A stretch of DNA of 64,000 nucleotides from Ketobacter sp. MCCC 1A13808 (lineage in GTDB: Bacteria; Pseudomonadota; Gammaproteobacteria; Pseudomonadales; Ketobacteraceae), in NCBI RefSeq assembly GCF_009746715.1, contig NZ_VRKW01000010.1:110506-174505 (forward strand), in the 5' to 3' direction. The translations under genes were made by a program, and so were the position numbers. Every line of letters starts with the position of its first letter. Within the stretch, counting starts at the first letter, position 1. The notes beneath the pieces are model-generated. The model did not search any database and was not told the origin of the DNA. It saw nothing but the letters and a program-made list of their open reading frames with translations. Positions 47,298-58,205 of this stretch are shown here, piece by piece.

Positions 47298-47723
47298 CTA
47301 CTTGGCTTTGCCTTTCACCAACGGCAGACCGTCCGCACTCCAGGTGGCGATGCCGCCTTTCAAACGCAACACGTTTTTAAAGCCGTCCGTGTTCAGAATC
47401 TTTCCGGCGGCACCGGCGTGCTGGCCCATTTTACAGACCACAACCACGGGTTTCTCTTTAAATTGAGCTAATTCGGCCAGACTGTCCTTCAGCTTGCTGA
47501 ACGGGATGTTACGGGCACCGGTGATATGTCCATCCCGATACTCTTTGGTATCGCGCACATCGATCAACAGGGCGTCCTCGTTGTTGATCAGGTTAGTTAA
47601 TTGGGCCGATGATACGGTTTTTCCACCCCGCCGCGATTCCAATAAAAAGAATCCGATCAACAAGACGAAAAAGGGCCCCACCAGTTCAGGGTGATTCATG
47701 CTAAATTCGAGCAGACGATCCAT
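47298..47723 (-). CDS. membrane-anchored rhodanese-like protein
   Basis: A 141-residue protein with an N-terminal membrane segment (about 15-28) and a rhodanese domain carrying the persulfide-forming Cys in VVCKMGQHAGAAG (about 100). ALLIDVRDTKEYRDGHITGARNIP is the CH2A-type motif. Conserved in the rhodanese-grxC-secB order; divergent from gpmI. Confidence 0.9.
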   Translation of the reverse strand: MDRLLEFSMNHPELVGPFFVLLIGFFLLESRRGGKTVSSAQLTNLINNEDALLIDVRDTKEYRDGHITGARNIPFSKLKDSLAELAQFKEKPVVVVCKMGQHAGAAGKILNTDGFKNVLRLKGGIATWSADGLPLVKGKAK

Positions 47724-47933
47724 TTATAATTCCCGTAGATTCAACAACTTATCGAAAGGCACTAACATGCCCTAAAGAAATAGTCGGAGAGTATACCTGA
47801 AACGAGTGAATACAAACCACCGCCACGCCCAAACAGGCTCATGATAAGGCAAGGTTTTTAAGGTAAACTACGCGCCTGAAGCTTTTGACCTGTTAACAGG
47901 CCTGTGCGGCCAAACAATCAAGAAGTTGGAATT

Positions 47934-49475
47934 ATGAGCCAGTCACGAACGCCCCACGTTTTGATCATCCTAGACGGTTTCGGCCATCGCACCGAGACAG
48001 AATTCAACGCCATCGCCCACGCCAGCACCCCAACCTGGGATAAGCTCTGGAGTGAACGCCCGCATACGCTGATCTCGGGATCCGGAATGGATGTCGGCCT
48101 ACCCGACGGCCAGATGGGTAATTCCGAAGTCGGCCATATGAATCTGGGTGCCGGGCGTATTGTTTACCAGGATTTCACCCGCATCACCAAAGCGATTCGC
48201 GACGGGGATTTCTTTACCAATCCCACCCTGGTGGACGCGGTAGACAAATGCGTCGGCAACGACTCCGCCCTCCACTTGATTGGGCTGCTGTCTCCCGGTG
48301 GCGTACACAGCCACGAAGACCATTTTGTTGCCATGGCGGAACTGGCGGCCAAACGCGGCGCCAAGCGGGTCTACGTTCATGCATTCCTGGACGGTCGGGA
48401 TAGGCCACCGAAATCCGCTCGGCCCAGTCTGGAATTATTACAGTCCAAGTTAGAGGAACTCGACATAGGTCGCGTCGCCAGCCTGGTAGGACGCTATTTT
48501 GCCATGGATAGAGATAACCGCTGGGACCGGGTTGAAGCCGCTTACAATCTCCTGATCTCAGGCGAAGCCGAGTTCACCAGTGCCAATCCAGTGGACGGCT
48601 TATTGGCAGCCTATGAGCGCGGTGAAAACGACGAGTTCGTTAAGCCCACTATCATCGCCGGTAAAGACCAAAGCGCCGTTACCATTAACGATGGTGACAG
48701 CGTAGTGTTTATGAATTTCCGTGCCGACCGGGCCCGAGAGCTAACCCGAGCCATGATCAACCCGGACTTTAACGATTTCCAGCGCAAAAAAGTCCCTGCG
48801 CTGGCCGACTTTGTCATGCTCACCCAATATGCAGCCGACATCAAAGCCAGCTGCGCGTACCCCCCCACCGCACTGATCAATGTGCTGGGTGATTATCTTG
48901 CACAAAACAACAAAACCCAATTACGCATCGCAGAAACCGAAAAGTACGCCCACGTCACGTTCTTCTTCAGCGGCGGCCGTGAAGATACCTACGACGGCGA
49001 AGAACGGATTTTGATTCCGTCACCGGATGTTGCGACTTATGATCTGCAACCGGAAATGAACGCTCCGCTGGTCACCGATAAGTTAGTCGAAGCCATTACC
49101 GGCGGCCAATTCGACACCATCATCTGCAACTACGCCAACGGCGATATGGTAGGCCACACCGGCAACTTTGATGCAGCAGTTAAAGCAGTTGAAGCGCTGG
49201 ACACCTGTATCGGCCGATTGGTGGACGCGGTGGAATCCGTGGGCGGGGACATGCTGATCACTGCGGATCACGGTAATTGTGAACAAATGGAAGATCCAGA
49301 TAGTGGTCAACCTCATACCGCCCATACCACGGAATTAGTGCCACTGGTGTATGTTGGCCATAAAAATATTACGCTGCAGGCGGCAGGGGGCAAGCTTTCC
49401 GACATTGCACCGACTATCCTTAAGCTCATGAACCTGGAGCAACCCAAAGAAATGACCGGACACCCTCTTGTTTGA
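47934..49475 (+). CDS. gpmI: 2,3-bisphosphoglycerate-independent phosphoglycerate mutase
   Basis: A 513-residue Mn-dependent glycolytic enzyme. The start ATG 47934 (MSQSRTPHV) is preferred to 47904. [10 protein letters not shown] holds the first metal Asp; [19 protein letters not shown] carries the phospho-Ser; [41 protein letters not shown] and [10 protein letters not shown] provide the remaining substrate and metal ligands. First gene of the gpmI-envC-ctpA-yibQ block. Confidence 0.97.
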   Translation: MSQSRTPHVLIILDGFGHRTETEFNAIAHASTPTWDKLWSERPHTLISGSGMDVGLPDGQMGNSEVGHMNLGAGRIVYQDFTRITKAIRDGDFFTNPTLVDAVDKCVGNDSALHLIGLLSPGGVHSHEDHFVAMAELAAKRGAKRVYVHAFLDGRDRPPKSARPSLELLQSKLEELDIGRVASLVGRYFAMDRDNRWDRVEAAYNLLISGEAEFTSANPVDGLLAAYERGENDEFVKPTIIAGKDQSAVTINDGDSVVFMNFRADRARELTRAMINPDFNDFQRKKVPALADFVMLTQYAADIKASCAYPPTALINVLGDYLAQNNKTQLRIAETEKYAHVTFFFSGGREDTYDGEERILIPSPDVATYDLQPEMNAPLVTDKLVEAITGGQFDTIICNYANGDMVGHTGNFDAAVKAVEALDTCIGRLVDAVESVGGDMLITADHGNCEQMEDPDSGQPHTAHTTELVPLVYVGHKNITLQAAGGKLSDIAPTILKLMNLEQPKEMTGHPLV

Positions 49476-49524
49476 GGGTCCGGACACACCCACTCACTAC
49501 TAACGGTCTGTTATAAGCCGGAAT

Positions 49525-50667
49525 ATGCCAGCCAGAATCTGCCTGATTATTTACGCAATTTGTTTGCTGCCTGCGCTGGTCTTTGCCAATGTTGATCCGG
49601 TAGCAACAAAAAAAGAACTAAAGCAATTACAACACAATATTGATGCCCTACAACAGCAAATCAAACGCTCTCAAACTCAGCGCAGCAGCACCGAGCAAGC
49701 ACTTCAACAAGCTGAAAAAGCCATCAGCGACACCCGTCGTAAGCTGCAAAACGTGAGCGCCGCGCTCACTCAGTCCGAAAGCAGATTAAAAGCGCTGGAA
49801 GCGGAACAGACCAAGCTTAACCGCGCCAAAGAATCGCAAAAGTCCGCCCTCAAAAAAGACATTAATGCCGCCTATCGCTCCGGTCGCCAGGAATACGTCA
49901 AACTGTTATTGAATCAGGAACAACCGGACAAAATGGCGCGCCTGATGAAATTCTATGACTATTACCACCAAGCGCGCATGGCCCGCATCACCGCCTTCAA
50001 TAAAACACTGGAAGAGATACGCAGCAACGAGCTCGAAATCAACGACAAAGTGGCGGAACTGGACCTGCTTAAACGTAGCCTGGATGAAGAGCAACAACGA
50101 TTGGGCGATGCAAAAAAACAACGTCAGGATGCTTTGGCCAAGCTCGATAGCAGCCTGAAAAGCGGTAGCGGCAAAATGAAACAGCTGCAATCCAGCCAGG
50201 CGGATCTGGAGAAAGTGTTACATCAGGTACAGCAAACCCTGAGCGATCTGCCCGAAAACATCGGCAAGCAACCTTTCGCACAATTAAAAGGCAAGCTGCA
50301 CTGGCCCAGCCACGGCAAGATGATAAAGCGCTTCGGCAACAGCCGCGGCGATGGCAAGATGAGCTGGAACGGCGTACTGATTGGTAGCAAAGACGGCTCA
50401 CCGGTGAAAGCGGTCCATCACGGGCGCGTGGTATTCGCAGACTGGATGCGGGGCTACGGTATGCTGATCATCGTCGACCACGGCGACGGCTACCTTTCTC
50501 TTTATGGACACAACGAATCGCTGCTGAAAAGCCCGGGCGACTGGGTCCGGCATGGCGAAGTCATCGCCTATAGCGGCAACAGCGGAGGCCAGGATCTGGC
50601 CGGACTGTACTTTGAGATTCGCAAAAACGGTAAGCCGATCAATCCTTCCGCCTGGTGTCAGGGCTAA
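49525..50667 (+). CDS. envC: EnvC-like murein hydrolase activator (degenerate LytM)
   Basis: A 380-residue periplasmic protein: signal peptide 1-21, long coiled coil (about 25-250) and a C-terminal M23/LytM domain (about 265-380). In the domain, the metal ligands are partly lost: the first His/Asp pair is replaced by SWNGVLIG and the HxH by LYFEI, while GHN near the middle is kept. This is the EnvC pattern of a non-catalytic factor that activates septal amidases. Confidence 0.92.
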   Translation: MPARICLIIYAICLLPALVFANVDPVATKKELKQLQHNIDALQQQIKRSQTQRSSTEQALQQAEKAISDTRRKLQNVSAALTQSESRLKALEAEQTKLNRAKESQKSALKKDINAAYRSGRQEYVKLLLNQEQPDKMARLMKFYDYYHQARMARITAFNKTLEEIRSNELEINDKVAELDLLKRSLDEEQQRLGDAKKQRQDALAKLDSSLKSGSGKMKQLQSSQADLEKVLHQVQQTLSDLPENIGKQPFAQLKGKLHWPSHGKMIKRFGNSRGDGKMSWNGVLIGSKDGSPVKAVHHGRVVFADWMRGYGMLIIVDHGDGYLSLYGHNESLLKSPGDWVRHGEVIAYSGNSGGQDLAGLYFEIRKNGKPINPSAWCQG

Positions 50668-50785
50668 CATGGAAGAAGGCTTAATTTTGGTGCGGCCACT
50701 GCGTATTCACGCTAGTCTATCTGTAACTGAAACCAGACCGGTGGTTTGTGGTCTGATTTCCATTATCAGTTTATAGGAGTTCAAC

Positions 50786-52219
50786 ATGGGTTATCCTCTC
50801 TCGTCCAACTGGCGCGGCTTTTGGCAGCAGTGTGCGTTGATATCAGCTCTGTCCTTAAGCACGTTCGCCTTTTCACTGGATGAAGAAGGCACTATGCCGG
50901 ATATCGACCCCGCCACCTCCGAAATTCAGAACATCATCAATTCGTCTGAACAGGGCCAGCTACCCATCAAAGAGCTGCGCACCTTCGCAGACGTGTTCGA
51001 CCGCATCAAGCAAGCCTATGTAGAAGAGGTGGACGACAAAGACCTGTTGGAAAATGCCATCCAGGGTATGCTCACCGAATTAGACCCCCACTCTGCCTAT
51101 CTGAAACCAGAGGCTTATCAGGATCTGCAAATCAGCACTACCGGCGAATTCGGCGGCCTCGGCATTGAAGTGGGAATGGAAGACGGCTTCGTTAAAGTGA
51201 TCACCCCCATAGACGACACCCCCGCGAAGAAAGCCGGTGTTGAACCCGGCGACCTGATCATCAAGCTGGATTCCACGCCGGTTAAAGGGCTATCCCTGAG
51301 CGAAGCAGTCAAATTAATGCGCGGTAAACCCGGCTCCAAACTGCTCCTCACTATAATCAGAGAAGGCGCAGACAAGCCGCTGGAAATCACCGTAGTGCGT
51401 GACGTTATCCAAGTGCAATCGGTGAAAGGTCGCCTGCTTGAGAAAAATTATGGCTATCTGCGCCTATCGCAATTTCAGATTAATACCGGACCGGACATGA
51501 TCAAATTACTGGACCGGCTGAAAAAAGAAAACAAAGGCGATCTTACCGGTGTGGTGCTGGATTTGCGCAACAACCCCGGAGGGGTGCTACAGGCGGCAGT
51601 TGATGTCAGTGACGCTTTCGTTGATGACGGTCTGGTGGTCTACACCAAAGGCAGGCTGCCCGATTCCGATATGAAATTCCATGCCGCTCCAGGTGATCTA
51701 CTCAACGGTACTCCGTTGGTGGTGCTGGTAAACGGCGGCTCAGCGTCGGCGTCCGAAATTGTTGCCGGGGCGCTGCAGGATCACAAACGGGCCGTTATTA
51801 TGGGCACCACCACCTTCGGCAAGGGTTCGGTACAAACGGTATTGCCGCTCAACAATGACCGAGCCCTGAAGCTGACGACGGCCCGCTACTATACGCCCGG
51901 AGGCCGATCCATCCAGTCCAACGGCATCGTTCCGGATATCACCGTGGAAAACGCCCAACTTACCCGGGTAGAAGGCATGGTGCGCATTAAAGAGCGGGAC
52001 CTCACCGGCCACCTGATTAATCCCGACGGCGAAGGTGATGACACCGTTGTGGTGACGGAAGGTGAGGAAAAACCACCGGAAGAACAAACTCTTTCGGAGT
52101 CTGACTACCAATTGTATGAAGCCTTGAATTTACTTAAGGCACTCAATGTATTGAAAAAAACGCCTGCTGCTGCCAAGCCGGACGCGACGGAAGAAAAGGC
52201 GGCCCAGCTCACAAATTAG
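50786..52219 (+). CDS. ctpA: carboxy-terminal processing protease, S41 family
   Basis: A 477-residue periplasmic protease with signal peptide (about 1-31, TFAFS). The N-terminal helical lid is about 55-105 (FADVFDRIKQAYVEEVDDKDLLENAIQGML), the PDZ domain about 115-200 (GGLGIEVGMEDG, GVEPGDLIIKLD) and the catalytic core has Ser in NGGSASASEIVAGAL and Lys in TFGKGSVQTV. SD AGGAG before ATG 50786. Likely trims peptidoglycan-hydrolase factors or lipoproteins. Confidence 0.95.
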   Translation: MGYPLSSNWRGFWQQCALISALSLSTFAFSLDEEGTMPDIDPATSEIQNIINSSEQGQLPIKELRTFADVFDRIKQAYVEEVDDKDLLENAIQGMLTELDPHSAYLKPEAYQDLQISTTGEFGGLGIEVGMEDGFVKVITPIDDTPAKKAGVEPGDLIIKLDSTPVKGLSLSEAVKLMRGKPGSKLLLTIIREGADKPLEITVVRDVIQVQSVKGRLLEKNYGYLRLSQFQINTGPDMIKLLDRLKKENKGDLTGVVLDLRNNPGGVLQAAVDVSDAFVDDGLVVYTKGRLPDSDMKFHAAPGDLLNGTPLVVLVNGGSASASEIVAGALQDHKRAVIMGTTTFGKGSVQTVLPLNNDRALKLTTARYYTPGGRSIQSNGIVPDITVENAQLTRVEGMVRIKERDLTGHLINPDGEGDDTVVVTEGEEKPPEEQTLSESDYQLYEALNLLKALNVLKKTPAAAKPDATEEKAAQLTN

Positions 52220-52265
52220 TGAGCGGGGCCTGCCCAGGCACGCCTATAAAAACTACACTTAAGAG

Positions 52266-53201
52266 ATGAAAGTGATCAGATCCTTTGCTGTAGGATCCCT
52301 AGCCCTAAGCTTTATGTTAGCGCTGACCCTGGGCCTGACCCTGGCCAGCTCCAACCCGGCCTATTCCGCAGCCAATTCGTTAGACACTAAAGCCCCCATG
52401 CCCTGGGTGCCCACCTTACCCAAGATTGCCATTATTCTGGACGATCTCGGGTATAACCGGCCGTCCGGTGAGCGCGCCCTGCAGCTACCCGGAAACATTA
52501 CCTACGCCATTATCCCCTTCACCCCGTACAGTCAGACCTTTGCCAACGCGGCCTTTGACCGTAATCGAGAAGTGATCCTGCATATGCCGATGGAGAGCAG
52601 CGACTCAACCCGTAAGCTGGATCAGGGCGGCCTGACCCGCAACCAATCGGAAGTGGAAGTGAAAGCCAGAGTAAAAAAGGCAATTCAATCAGTACCGCAT
52701 ATCGTGGGGCTGAATAATCATATGGGCAGCAACGTCACCGCTGACACGCAGATGATGCAATGGGTCATGCAGGAGGTACGCAACCAACCCCTTTATTTTA
52801 TCGACAGTATGACGAACCCGCACTCTGTCGCCAATGACAGCGCTGCGCAGTTCGCTATTCCCACTCTAAAGCGTGACATCTTTCTGGATAACGTCCAAAC
52901 CGAAGCCGCTGTTGAACGCATGTTCAGAGCCCTAATCAAAGTCGCTCAAGAGCGCGGGCACGCCATTGCTATCGGCCACCCTTATCCGGCTACCCTCACC
53001 TATCTTGAGAAAGTATTGCCGAAACTCCAGGAAATGGGCGTCGAACTAGTGGATGCATCCGACTTGGTGATGCAATTCGGGCAACCCGTCGATCAACCCA
53101 TCAATGCCGAAGATCTACTACAACACATTGTTGCCATGCCCGCCCCTGAAAGCCAGCGCTTGAATTTCTCTAACGAAAATCTCTATAACCGAACCCTGTA
53201 G
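52266..53201 (+). CDS. divergent polysaccharide deacetylase family protein (YibQ-like)
   Basis: A 311-residue periplasmic protein: signal peptide about 1-37 and a divergent NodB-type domain starting IAIILDDLGYN (about 58-68), with ILHMPMES, GLNNHMGSNVT and AIGHPYP as the conserved blocks that hold candidate metal ligands. Conserved downstream of envC-ctpA. The enzymatic activity of this family is unproven. Confidence 0.9.
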   Translation: MKVIRSFAVGSLALSFMLALTLGLTLASSNPAYSAANSLDTKAPMPWVPTLPKIAIILDDLGYNRPSGERALQLPGNITYAIIPFTPYSQTFANAAFDRNREVILHMPMESSDSTRKLDQGGLTRNQSEVEVKARVKKAIQSVPHIVGLNNHMGSNVTADTQMMQWVMQEVRNQPLYFIDSMTNPHSVANDSAAQFAIPTLKRDIFLDNVQTEAAVERMFRALIKVAQERGHAIAIGHPYPATLTYLEKVLPKLQEMGVELVDASDLVMQFGQPVDQPINAEDLLQHIVAMPAPESQRLNFSNENLYNRTL

Positions 53202-53291
53202 CCGTTTCGAAACTGATAGGTTCCCGTAGTTTAAACTGATACCCCCACTGGGTTACCATGCACGCCTAAGCTCATTGATTCAGGTGTACTG

Positions 53292-54323
53292 ATGTCGGAT
53301 TTCAGCAAGGAAAAAGCGCAACAACTACTGGATGCCCAGACCGCCTTCTGGTTAAACGACCTGAATCCGTCACGACTTGAGCCATTGGTACGGCAGGAGC
53401 TGGAATTCATTTATGAAAAGCTCGACACCATCACCCTGCGCCAATCCGTAGACGAAGAAAAAGTAAAAGCCACAGCGCAACGCTATGCCACCGAAATGGA
53501 AATTGCCGGAGCGATACCGGAACTGTTTGGCGAAATTGCTAATATCATTTATGAACACCCCCATAATGACACTACGCTGATCAGCGATATCGTATCCGAT
53601 TACGTGGCAACCGAGCTGCTGGAAAAAATATTCGAGCGGAAAAGCCTGCTCGACCACGCGGTGTCCAACATCCGTGAAAGCCAACCCTTTCAGGCCTTCA
53701 TTTCTGATCTGGTGTTCACCGCGGCCAAAAACTATCTATTCGAAACCAATCAACTCATGAAAGTGCAGCCGCTATCGAGCGGGATAACCCGGCTGCGTCA
53801 ATGGTTTCAGGACAAGGCACCGGCAATGTCGGAAAACATGAGCGGGCTGGGCAAACAGCTATCCCAAAATAGCGTAACGAACTCCATCCGTCTGGTGCAG
53901 AACACCCTGGACAATGACCTTTATCGAGACAGTGCTCTGAATAGCACCCTGGCACTCTGGGACGACCTCAAGGCCTGGCCCATCAGTTACTTCAAAAAAT
54001 ATTTCACCGAAACCGACCTGCAGGAACTGCTGGTCATGGGCTACGAGTTCTGGCTCGACCTGCGTCATACGGATTTCATGAAGTCCCTGATCGATTCCGG
54101 CGTACAGTTTTTCTTCGATAAGTACGGCGAAGAATCTCTGCAAAGCATCACCGGCGAAATGGGGGTTACTGAAGATATGATTATTTCAGAGATTTTGAAT
54201 TACGCGCCGGACCTGGCGCAGTTGGCGGTAAAAGAAGGCATTGCAGAGACCATTATCCGCCGTCATCTGCAACGCTTTTACTTCGACCAAAAAACCCTGA
54301 CGCTACTGCAACCGGAAACCTGA
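53292..54323 (+). CDS. helical cytosolic protein of unknown function
   Basis: Not recognised. 343 residues with no signal peptide or membrane segment, predicted mostly helical and acidic at the N-terminus (MSDFSKEKAQQLLDAQTAFWLNDLNPSRLEPLVRQELEF). It has regular helix-length amphipathic blocks (GEIANIIYEHPHNDTTLISDIVSDYVATELLEKIFERK). Starts 90 bases after yibQ and may belong to the gpmI-envC-ctpA-yibQ unit. A short tandem repeat GAAACGA follows the stop (54322-54340). Confidence 0.6.
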   Translation: MSDFSKEKAQQLLDAQTAFWLNDLNPSRLEPLVRQELEFIYEKLDTITLRQSVDEEKVKATAQRYATEMEIAGAIPELFGEIANIIYEHPHNDTTLISDIVSDYVATELLEKIFERKSLLDHAVSNIRESQPFQAFISDLVFTAAKNYLFETNQLMKVQPLSSGITRLRQWFQDKAPAMSENMSGLGKQLSQNSVTNSIRLVQNTLDNDLYRDSALNSTLALWDDLKAWPISYFKKYFTETDLQELLVMGYEFWLDLRHTDFMKSLIDSGVQFFFDKYGEESLQSITGEMGVTEDMIISEILNYAPDLAQLAVKEGIAETIIRRHLQRFYFDQKTLTLLQPET

Positions 54324-54372
54324 AACGAGAAACGAGAAACTCGGGTACAAACCCGCTCTGGAATACTGGAAC

Positions 54373-54729
54373 CTACTTTTTACGCAGCTTCAGGTTTCCG
54401 AGTACCAGAAAAATGATGGCTACAGAAGCGAACAGCGATTCCAGGGTAAACAAGCCCGTGAAGGCCAAAATCTGTGCGATCAATACCAGACACATCAGCA
54501 CGCCCAACAAGGAAAAATATTTCGGGTTCCACTTCAGGCCAGCCAAGGCGACCAATACACCCACGAACAAAGCGATGAACGAAAGATTGTGGGTGCTGCT
54601 CCAGTGTTCTCCGGCCGCGCGCCCCATACGCGCAATCTGATACCCCATAAATCCGGCCAATAAAATCAACAGCACAAAAGACGTGCTTAACAACCCATTC
54701 CAGTTTGGTTTTATTTTTTGATTACTCAC
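54373..54729 (-). CDS. small four-helix membrane protein of unknown function
   Basis: Not recognised. 118 residues with four hydrophobic segments (about 13-32, 44-62, 68-88, 92-112) and a basic C-terminus KLRKK; no catalytic motif seen. GTG start at 54729. Convergent with the preceding plus-strand gene. Confidence 0.6.
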   Translation of the reverse strand: MSNQKIKPNWNGLLSTSFVLLILLAGFMGYQIARMGRAAGEHWSSTHNLSFIALFVGVLVALAGLKWNPKYFSLLGVLMCLVLIAQILAFTGLFTLESLFASVAIIFLVLGNLKLRKK

Positions 54730-54811
54730 AACCCCCCCTCTCCATGATGGTGCAATGAAGGGCGCACTCTACATCAAACAGGCCAAATAACACCATTAAT
54801 CAGGTCGCGTT

Positions 54812-55237
54812 TTAGTAGTTTTTCATCGCGCGATGCAGCATTCCCGCATCCAGGTAGTCCCCACCATACGCCTGGAAGCCAAAATACTGATAAAAGTGAA
54901 TACTATCCACCTGCGCCTCCAGCATAATGCGCTCAACGGATCGTGATTTAATATGGTCCAGACAGGATTGGAACAGTTGCCTGCCGACACCCTGTCCGCG
55001 CAACTCTCGCTGAACCGCGAAGCGGCCTACTTTAGCGTGCTGCGGCAGCCAGAGAATGCGTAGTACACCCACGACGTTACCGTGCAGTAACGACACCATA
55101 TGAGTGGCACCGTCGTCTTTGCCGTCAAATTCCTCTGCCTCCGACACGCCTTGCTCATCCATGAAAACGGTGCAGCGCAGCTGGCAACCCAAACGGTATA
55201 AATCACTGCCCACCGGGGCCAGCATAGGCAGACTCAT
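54812..55237 (-). CDS. GNAT-family N-acetyltransferase
   Basis: A 141-residue cytosolic acetyltransferase from ATG 55237, 7 bases after the hisF stop. The acetyl-CoA loop is VQRELRGQGVGRQLF (Q-x2-G-x-G/A), preceded by GVLRI and KVGRFAV, followed by MLEAQVDSIHFYQYFGFQAYG. Resembles YjcF/ElaA-type members. The longer frame upstream reads through hisF. Probably last gene of the his operon; substrate unknown. Confidence 0.85.
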   Translation of the reverse strand: MSLPMLAPVGSDLYRLGCQLRCTVFMDEQGVSEAEEFDGKDDGATHMVSLLHGNVVGVLRILWLPQHAKVGRFAVQRELRGQGVGRQLFQSCLDHIKSRSVERIMLEAQVDSIHFYQYFGFQAYGGDYLDAGMLHRAMKNY

Positions 55238-55244
55238 AAAAACG

Positions 55245-56021
55245 TTATTCCAGGCGCATCTCAATACCCTGCTCCGCCATAAATTCCTTGGCTTCCCGGA
55301 TACTGTATTCGCCAAAATGAAAAATACTGGCAGCCAGCACGGCATCGGCTTTTCCCAGCGTCACACCATCCGCCAGATGCTGCAGATTCCCGACCCCACC
55401 GGACGCAATGACCGGCACATGAACCGCTGCACTGATGGCACGGGTCACCTCCAGATCAAAACCGTTTTTGGTGCCGTCCCGGTCCATGCTGGTGAGCAAG
55501 ATTTCACCGGCTCCCAGATCCACCATTTTTCGAGCCCACTGCACCGCGTCCAAACCAGTCGGCTTACGCCCGCCGTGAGTGAAGATTTCCCAGCGATGAG
55601 GCTCACCGGCAGCGCTGACCTTTTTCGCATCGATCGCCACCACAATGCATTGCGAACCGAAACGGTCTGCCGCTTCACCGACAAAATCCGGATTAAACAC
55701 CGCCGCCGTATTGATACTGACTTTATCCGCTCCGGCGTTGAGCATGGTGCGGATATCTTCCAGCTTACGGATGCCCCCGCCCACTGTAAGTGGAATAAAA
55801 ACTTGGCTGGCCATTTTTTCTACCGTGTGCGCCATGGTGTCACGGTCTTCGTGGCTGGCTGTAATATCCAGAAAAGTGATTTCGTCTGCGCCTTGCTCGT
55901 CATAGCGGCGGGCTATCTCAACGGGATCGCCCGCATCACGAATATCGACAAATTGCACGCCTTTCACTACGCGGCCATTGTCCACATCCAGACAGGGAAT
56001 AATGCGTTTAGCCAATGCCAT
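55245..56021 (-). CDS. hisF: imidazole glycerol phosphate synthase, cyclase subunit
   Basis: A 258-residue TIM barrel that joins HisH to convert PRFAR to IGP and AICAR. Catalytic Asp in [14 protein letters not shown] (Asp11) and Asp in AIDAKKV (about 130); [34 protein letters not shown] and [11 protein letters not shown] are all present. Strong SD AGGAGGAG. Confidence 0.97.
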   Translation of the reverse strand: MALAKRIIPCLDVDNGRVVKGVQFVDIRDAGDPVEIARRYDEQGADEITFLDITASHEDRDTMAHTVEKMASQVFIPLTVGGGIRKLEDIRTMLNAGADKVSINTAAVFNPDFVGEAADRFGSQCIVVAIDAKKVSAAGEPHRWEIFTHGGRKPTGLDAVQWARKMVDLGAGEILLTSMDRDGTKNGFDLEVTRAISAAVHVPVIASGGVGNLQHLADGVTLGKADAVLAASIFHFGEYSIREAKEFMAEQGIEMRLE

Positions 56022-56051
56022 TGGGTATTCTCCTCCTACGCTGACGGGTGC

Positions 56052-56789
56052 TTATGAGCGGTGATCGTCCACCCACTGCTGGGCGGTCTTCAGATCCAAT
56101 GTACCTTCGTAAATAGCACGCCCGGTAATGGCGCCTGAAATACCGCAAGCCGCGACGTTCATCAGTTGTTTCACATCGTCGATATTGGTCACACCGCCAG
56201 ATGCAATCACCGGGATCGAAATGGCCTCCGCCAATGCTACGGTGGCGTCTATGTTGACGCCCTGCATCATGCCGTCTCGACTTATATCCGTGTAAACAAT
56301 GGCGCTGACACCGTCATTTTCAAATTGCTTCGCGCAATTGACCGCCTGCATTTCTGACACTTCGGCCCAACCGTCGGTGGCGACCAAGCCATTCTTAGCG
56401 TCAATGCCGACAATGATGTGACCGGGAAAACGTTCGCAGGCGGCTTTGACAAACGCGGGTTCTTTTACCGCCTTCGTGCCGATAATGACATAATCCACAC
56501 CCGCATCCAGATAAGCCTGAATCACCTCCAGAGTACGGACTCCACCCCCGATCTGAATTGGCAGGTCCGGGTATTTCTGAGCAATCGCCTGTACTACCCC
56601 CGCGTTCACCGGCTCGCCTTCAAAGGCGCCGTTCAGGTCAACCAGATGCAAACGTCGTGCACCCTGCTGCACCCATTGATCCGCCATAGCCACAGGGTCA
56701 TCGGAAAACACGGTGGCGTCCTCCATCAGGCCCTGACGCAGGCGTACACATTTTCCGTCTTTCAAATCAATGGCGGGGATAATTAACAT
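56052..56789 (-). CDS. hisA: ProFAR isomerase
   Basis: A 245-residue TIM-barrel isomerase of histidine synthesis. Asp8 in [45 protein letters not shown], and the second catalytic Asp in [12 protein letters not shown]. Located between hisH and hisF. Confidence 0.97.
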   Translation of the reverse strand: MLIIPAIDLKDGKCVRLRQGLMEDATVFSDDPVAMADQWVQQGARRLHLVDLNGAFEGEPVNAGVVQAIAQKYPDLPIQIGGGVRTLEVIQAYLDAGVDYVIIGTKAVKEPAFVKAACERFPGHIIVGIDAKNGLVATDGWAEVSEMQAVNCAKQFENDGVSAIVYTDISRDGMMQGVNIDATVALAEAISIPVIASGGVTNIDDVKQLMNVAACGISGAITGRAIYEGTLDLKTAQQWVDDHRS

Positions 56790-56865
56790 GGCACTCTCTA
56801 CTGTCTGGTGGTGAATTATTTTAAATAAGGTCGTGTGAATTAAGAATCAATCCGGGGACGAAGCC

Positions 56866-57516
56866 TCAGGCAGAGCCGTCCCACTGCATAAAGTTCTTCA
56901 ATAGGGTTAAACCGGACTTTTGACTTTTTTCCGGATGGAATTGCACCGCGAAGACATTGTCCCGGCCCAGGGTGGCCACGAAGGGTACGCCGTATTCACC
57001 GCGACCGGTGATCAGGGCATCATCCTGTACAGTGACATAATAGCTATGCACAAAGTAAAAGCGGGCAAGGTCGGGTATGTCATTCCACAAAGGATGGCTG
57101 CGCAGTTGCGCTACCTGGTTCCACCCCATATGCGGAACTTTCAATTTCTCGCCTTCACCATCTTTCAAATCATTGCCGAAGAAACGCACTTCGCCCGCAT
57201 ACAAATCCAGGCAATCGACGCCGCCGTTTTCCTGGCTGTGGCTCATCATGCTTTGCATGCCGACACAGATACCCAGCAATGGCTTGGTTTTTGCGGCTTC
57301 CTGTACCACCTGGTCCAACCCCAGGCGACGTATCTCACCTACACAATCCCGGATCGCGCCGACGCCCGGAAACACAACTCGATCGGCAGAAAGAATGGTT
57401 TCGGGGTCGGCGCTGACCACCACACGGGCGTCTGCATTCACATGCTCCAAAGCTTTGGCGGCACTGTGCAGATTGCCCATGCCGTAATCAATAACTGCAA
57501 CGGTAGTTCGGGTCAT
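56866..57516 (-). CDS. hisH: imidazole glycerol phosphate synthase, glutaminase subunit
   Basis: A 216-residue class I amidotransferase supplying ammonia to HisF. Triad: nucleophile Cys in [12 protein letters not shown], His and Glu in [33 protein letters not shown] at the start is typical. Confidence 0.96.
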   Translation of the reverse strand: MTRTTVAVIDYGMGNLHSAAKALEHVNADARVVVSADPETILSADRVVFPGVGAIRDCVGEIRRLGLDQVVQEAAKTKPLLGICVGMQSMMSHSQENGGVDCLDLYAGEVRFFGNDLKDGEGEKLKVPHMGWNQVAQLRSHPLWNDIPDLARFYFVHSYYVTVQDDALITGRGEYGVPFVATLGRDNVFAVQFHPEKSQKSGLTLLKNFMQWDGSA

Positions 57517-57542
57517 AAAGAAAACACCAGGATTTGACTAAA

Positions 57543-58148
57543 TTAAAGAACGCCCTTTGTGGAAGGCATCACACCGCTCATACGGTCATCCATTTCCACC
57601 GCCATCCGCAAGGCTCGGCCAAAGGCTTTGAAAATGGTTTCGGCCTGGTGATGTGCATTTTTGCCTTTGATGTTATCGATGTGCAGGGTCATTTTGGCGT
57701 GATTCACCAATCCCTGAAAAAATTCTCCAAACAAATCCACATCGAACCCGCCAATCATCGCGCGGGTATAGTCCACGTCCATTATCAGACCAGGGCGGCC
57801 TGACAGATCCAACACCACGCGGGACAAGGCTTCATCCAACGGAACATAAGCATGACCATAACGCCGCACCCCTTTTTTATCTCCCCAGGCCTGGGCCAGC
57901 GCCATTCCCAAGGTAATACCGGTGTCTTCCACCGTGTGGTGAGCATCAATATGCAGATCCCCATTCGCCACGATCTCAATGTCGATCAGGCCGTGCCGGG
58001 CCACCTGATCAATCATGTGCTCAAAAAAAGGCACTCCGGTGTCCAGCTTACATTGGCCGGTGCCATCCAGATTCACGGTAACGGTGATTTGGGTTTCCAG
58101 CGTGTTGCGCTCAACGCGGGCTGTACGCTGCGACGTACTAACTGACAT
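57543..58148 (-). CDS. hisB: imidazoleglycerol-phosphate dehydratase
   Basis: A 201-residue Mn-dependent dehydratase, monofunctional (no phosphatase domain). Start ATG 58148 with GGAG 5 bases before it. Metal-binding His/Glu motifs: [32 protein letters not shown], and the C-terminal [28 protein letters not shown]. Confidence 0.96.
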   Translation of the reverse strand: MSVSTSQRTARVERNTLETQITVTVNLDGTGQCKLDTGVPFFEHMIDQVARHGLIDIEIVANGDLHIDAHHTVEDTGITLGMALAQAWGDKKGVRRYGHAYVPLDEALSRVVLDLSGRPGLIMDVDYTRAMIGGFDVDLFGEFFQGLVNHAKMTLHIDNIKGKNAHHQAETIFKAFGRALRMAVEMDDRMSGVMPSTKGVL

Positions 58149-58205
58149 AGGTACTCCACTGAGTATGGACAAAGCGCGGATTATAGCGCGAAGGCAGCAA
58201 AAATC

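Noticed and set aside
49525..50667. Active M23 endopeptidase
   Set aside because: The first His/Asp pair and the HxH motif are replaced, so an EnvC-type activator is the better call.
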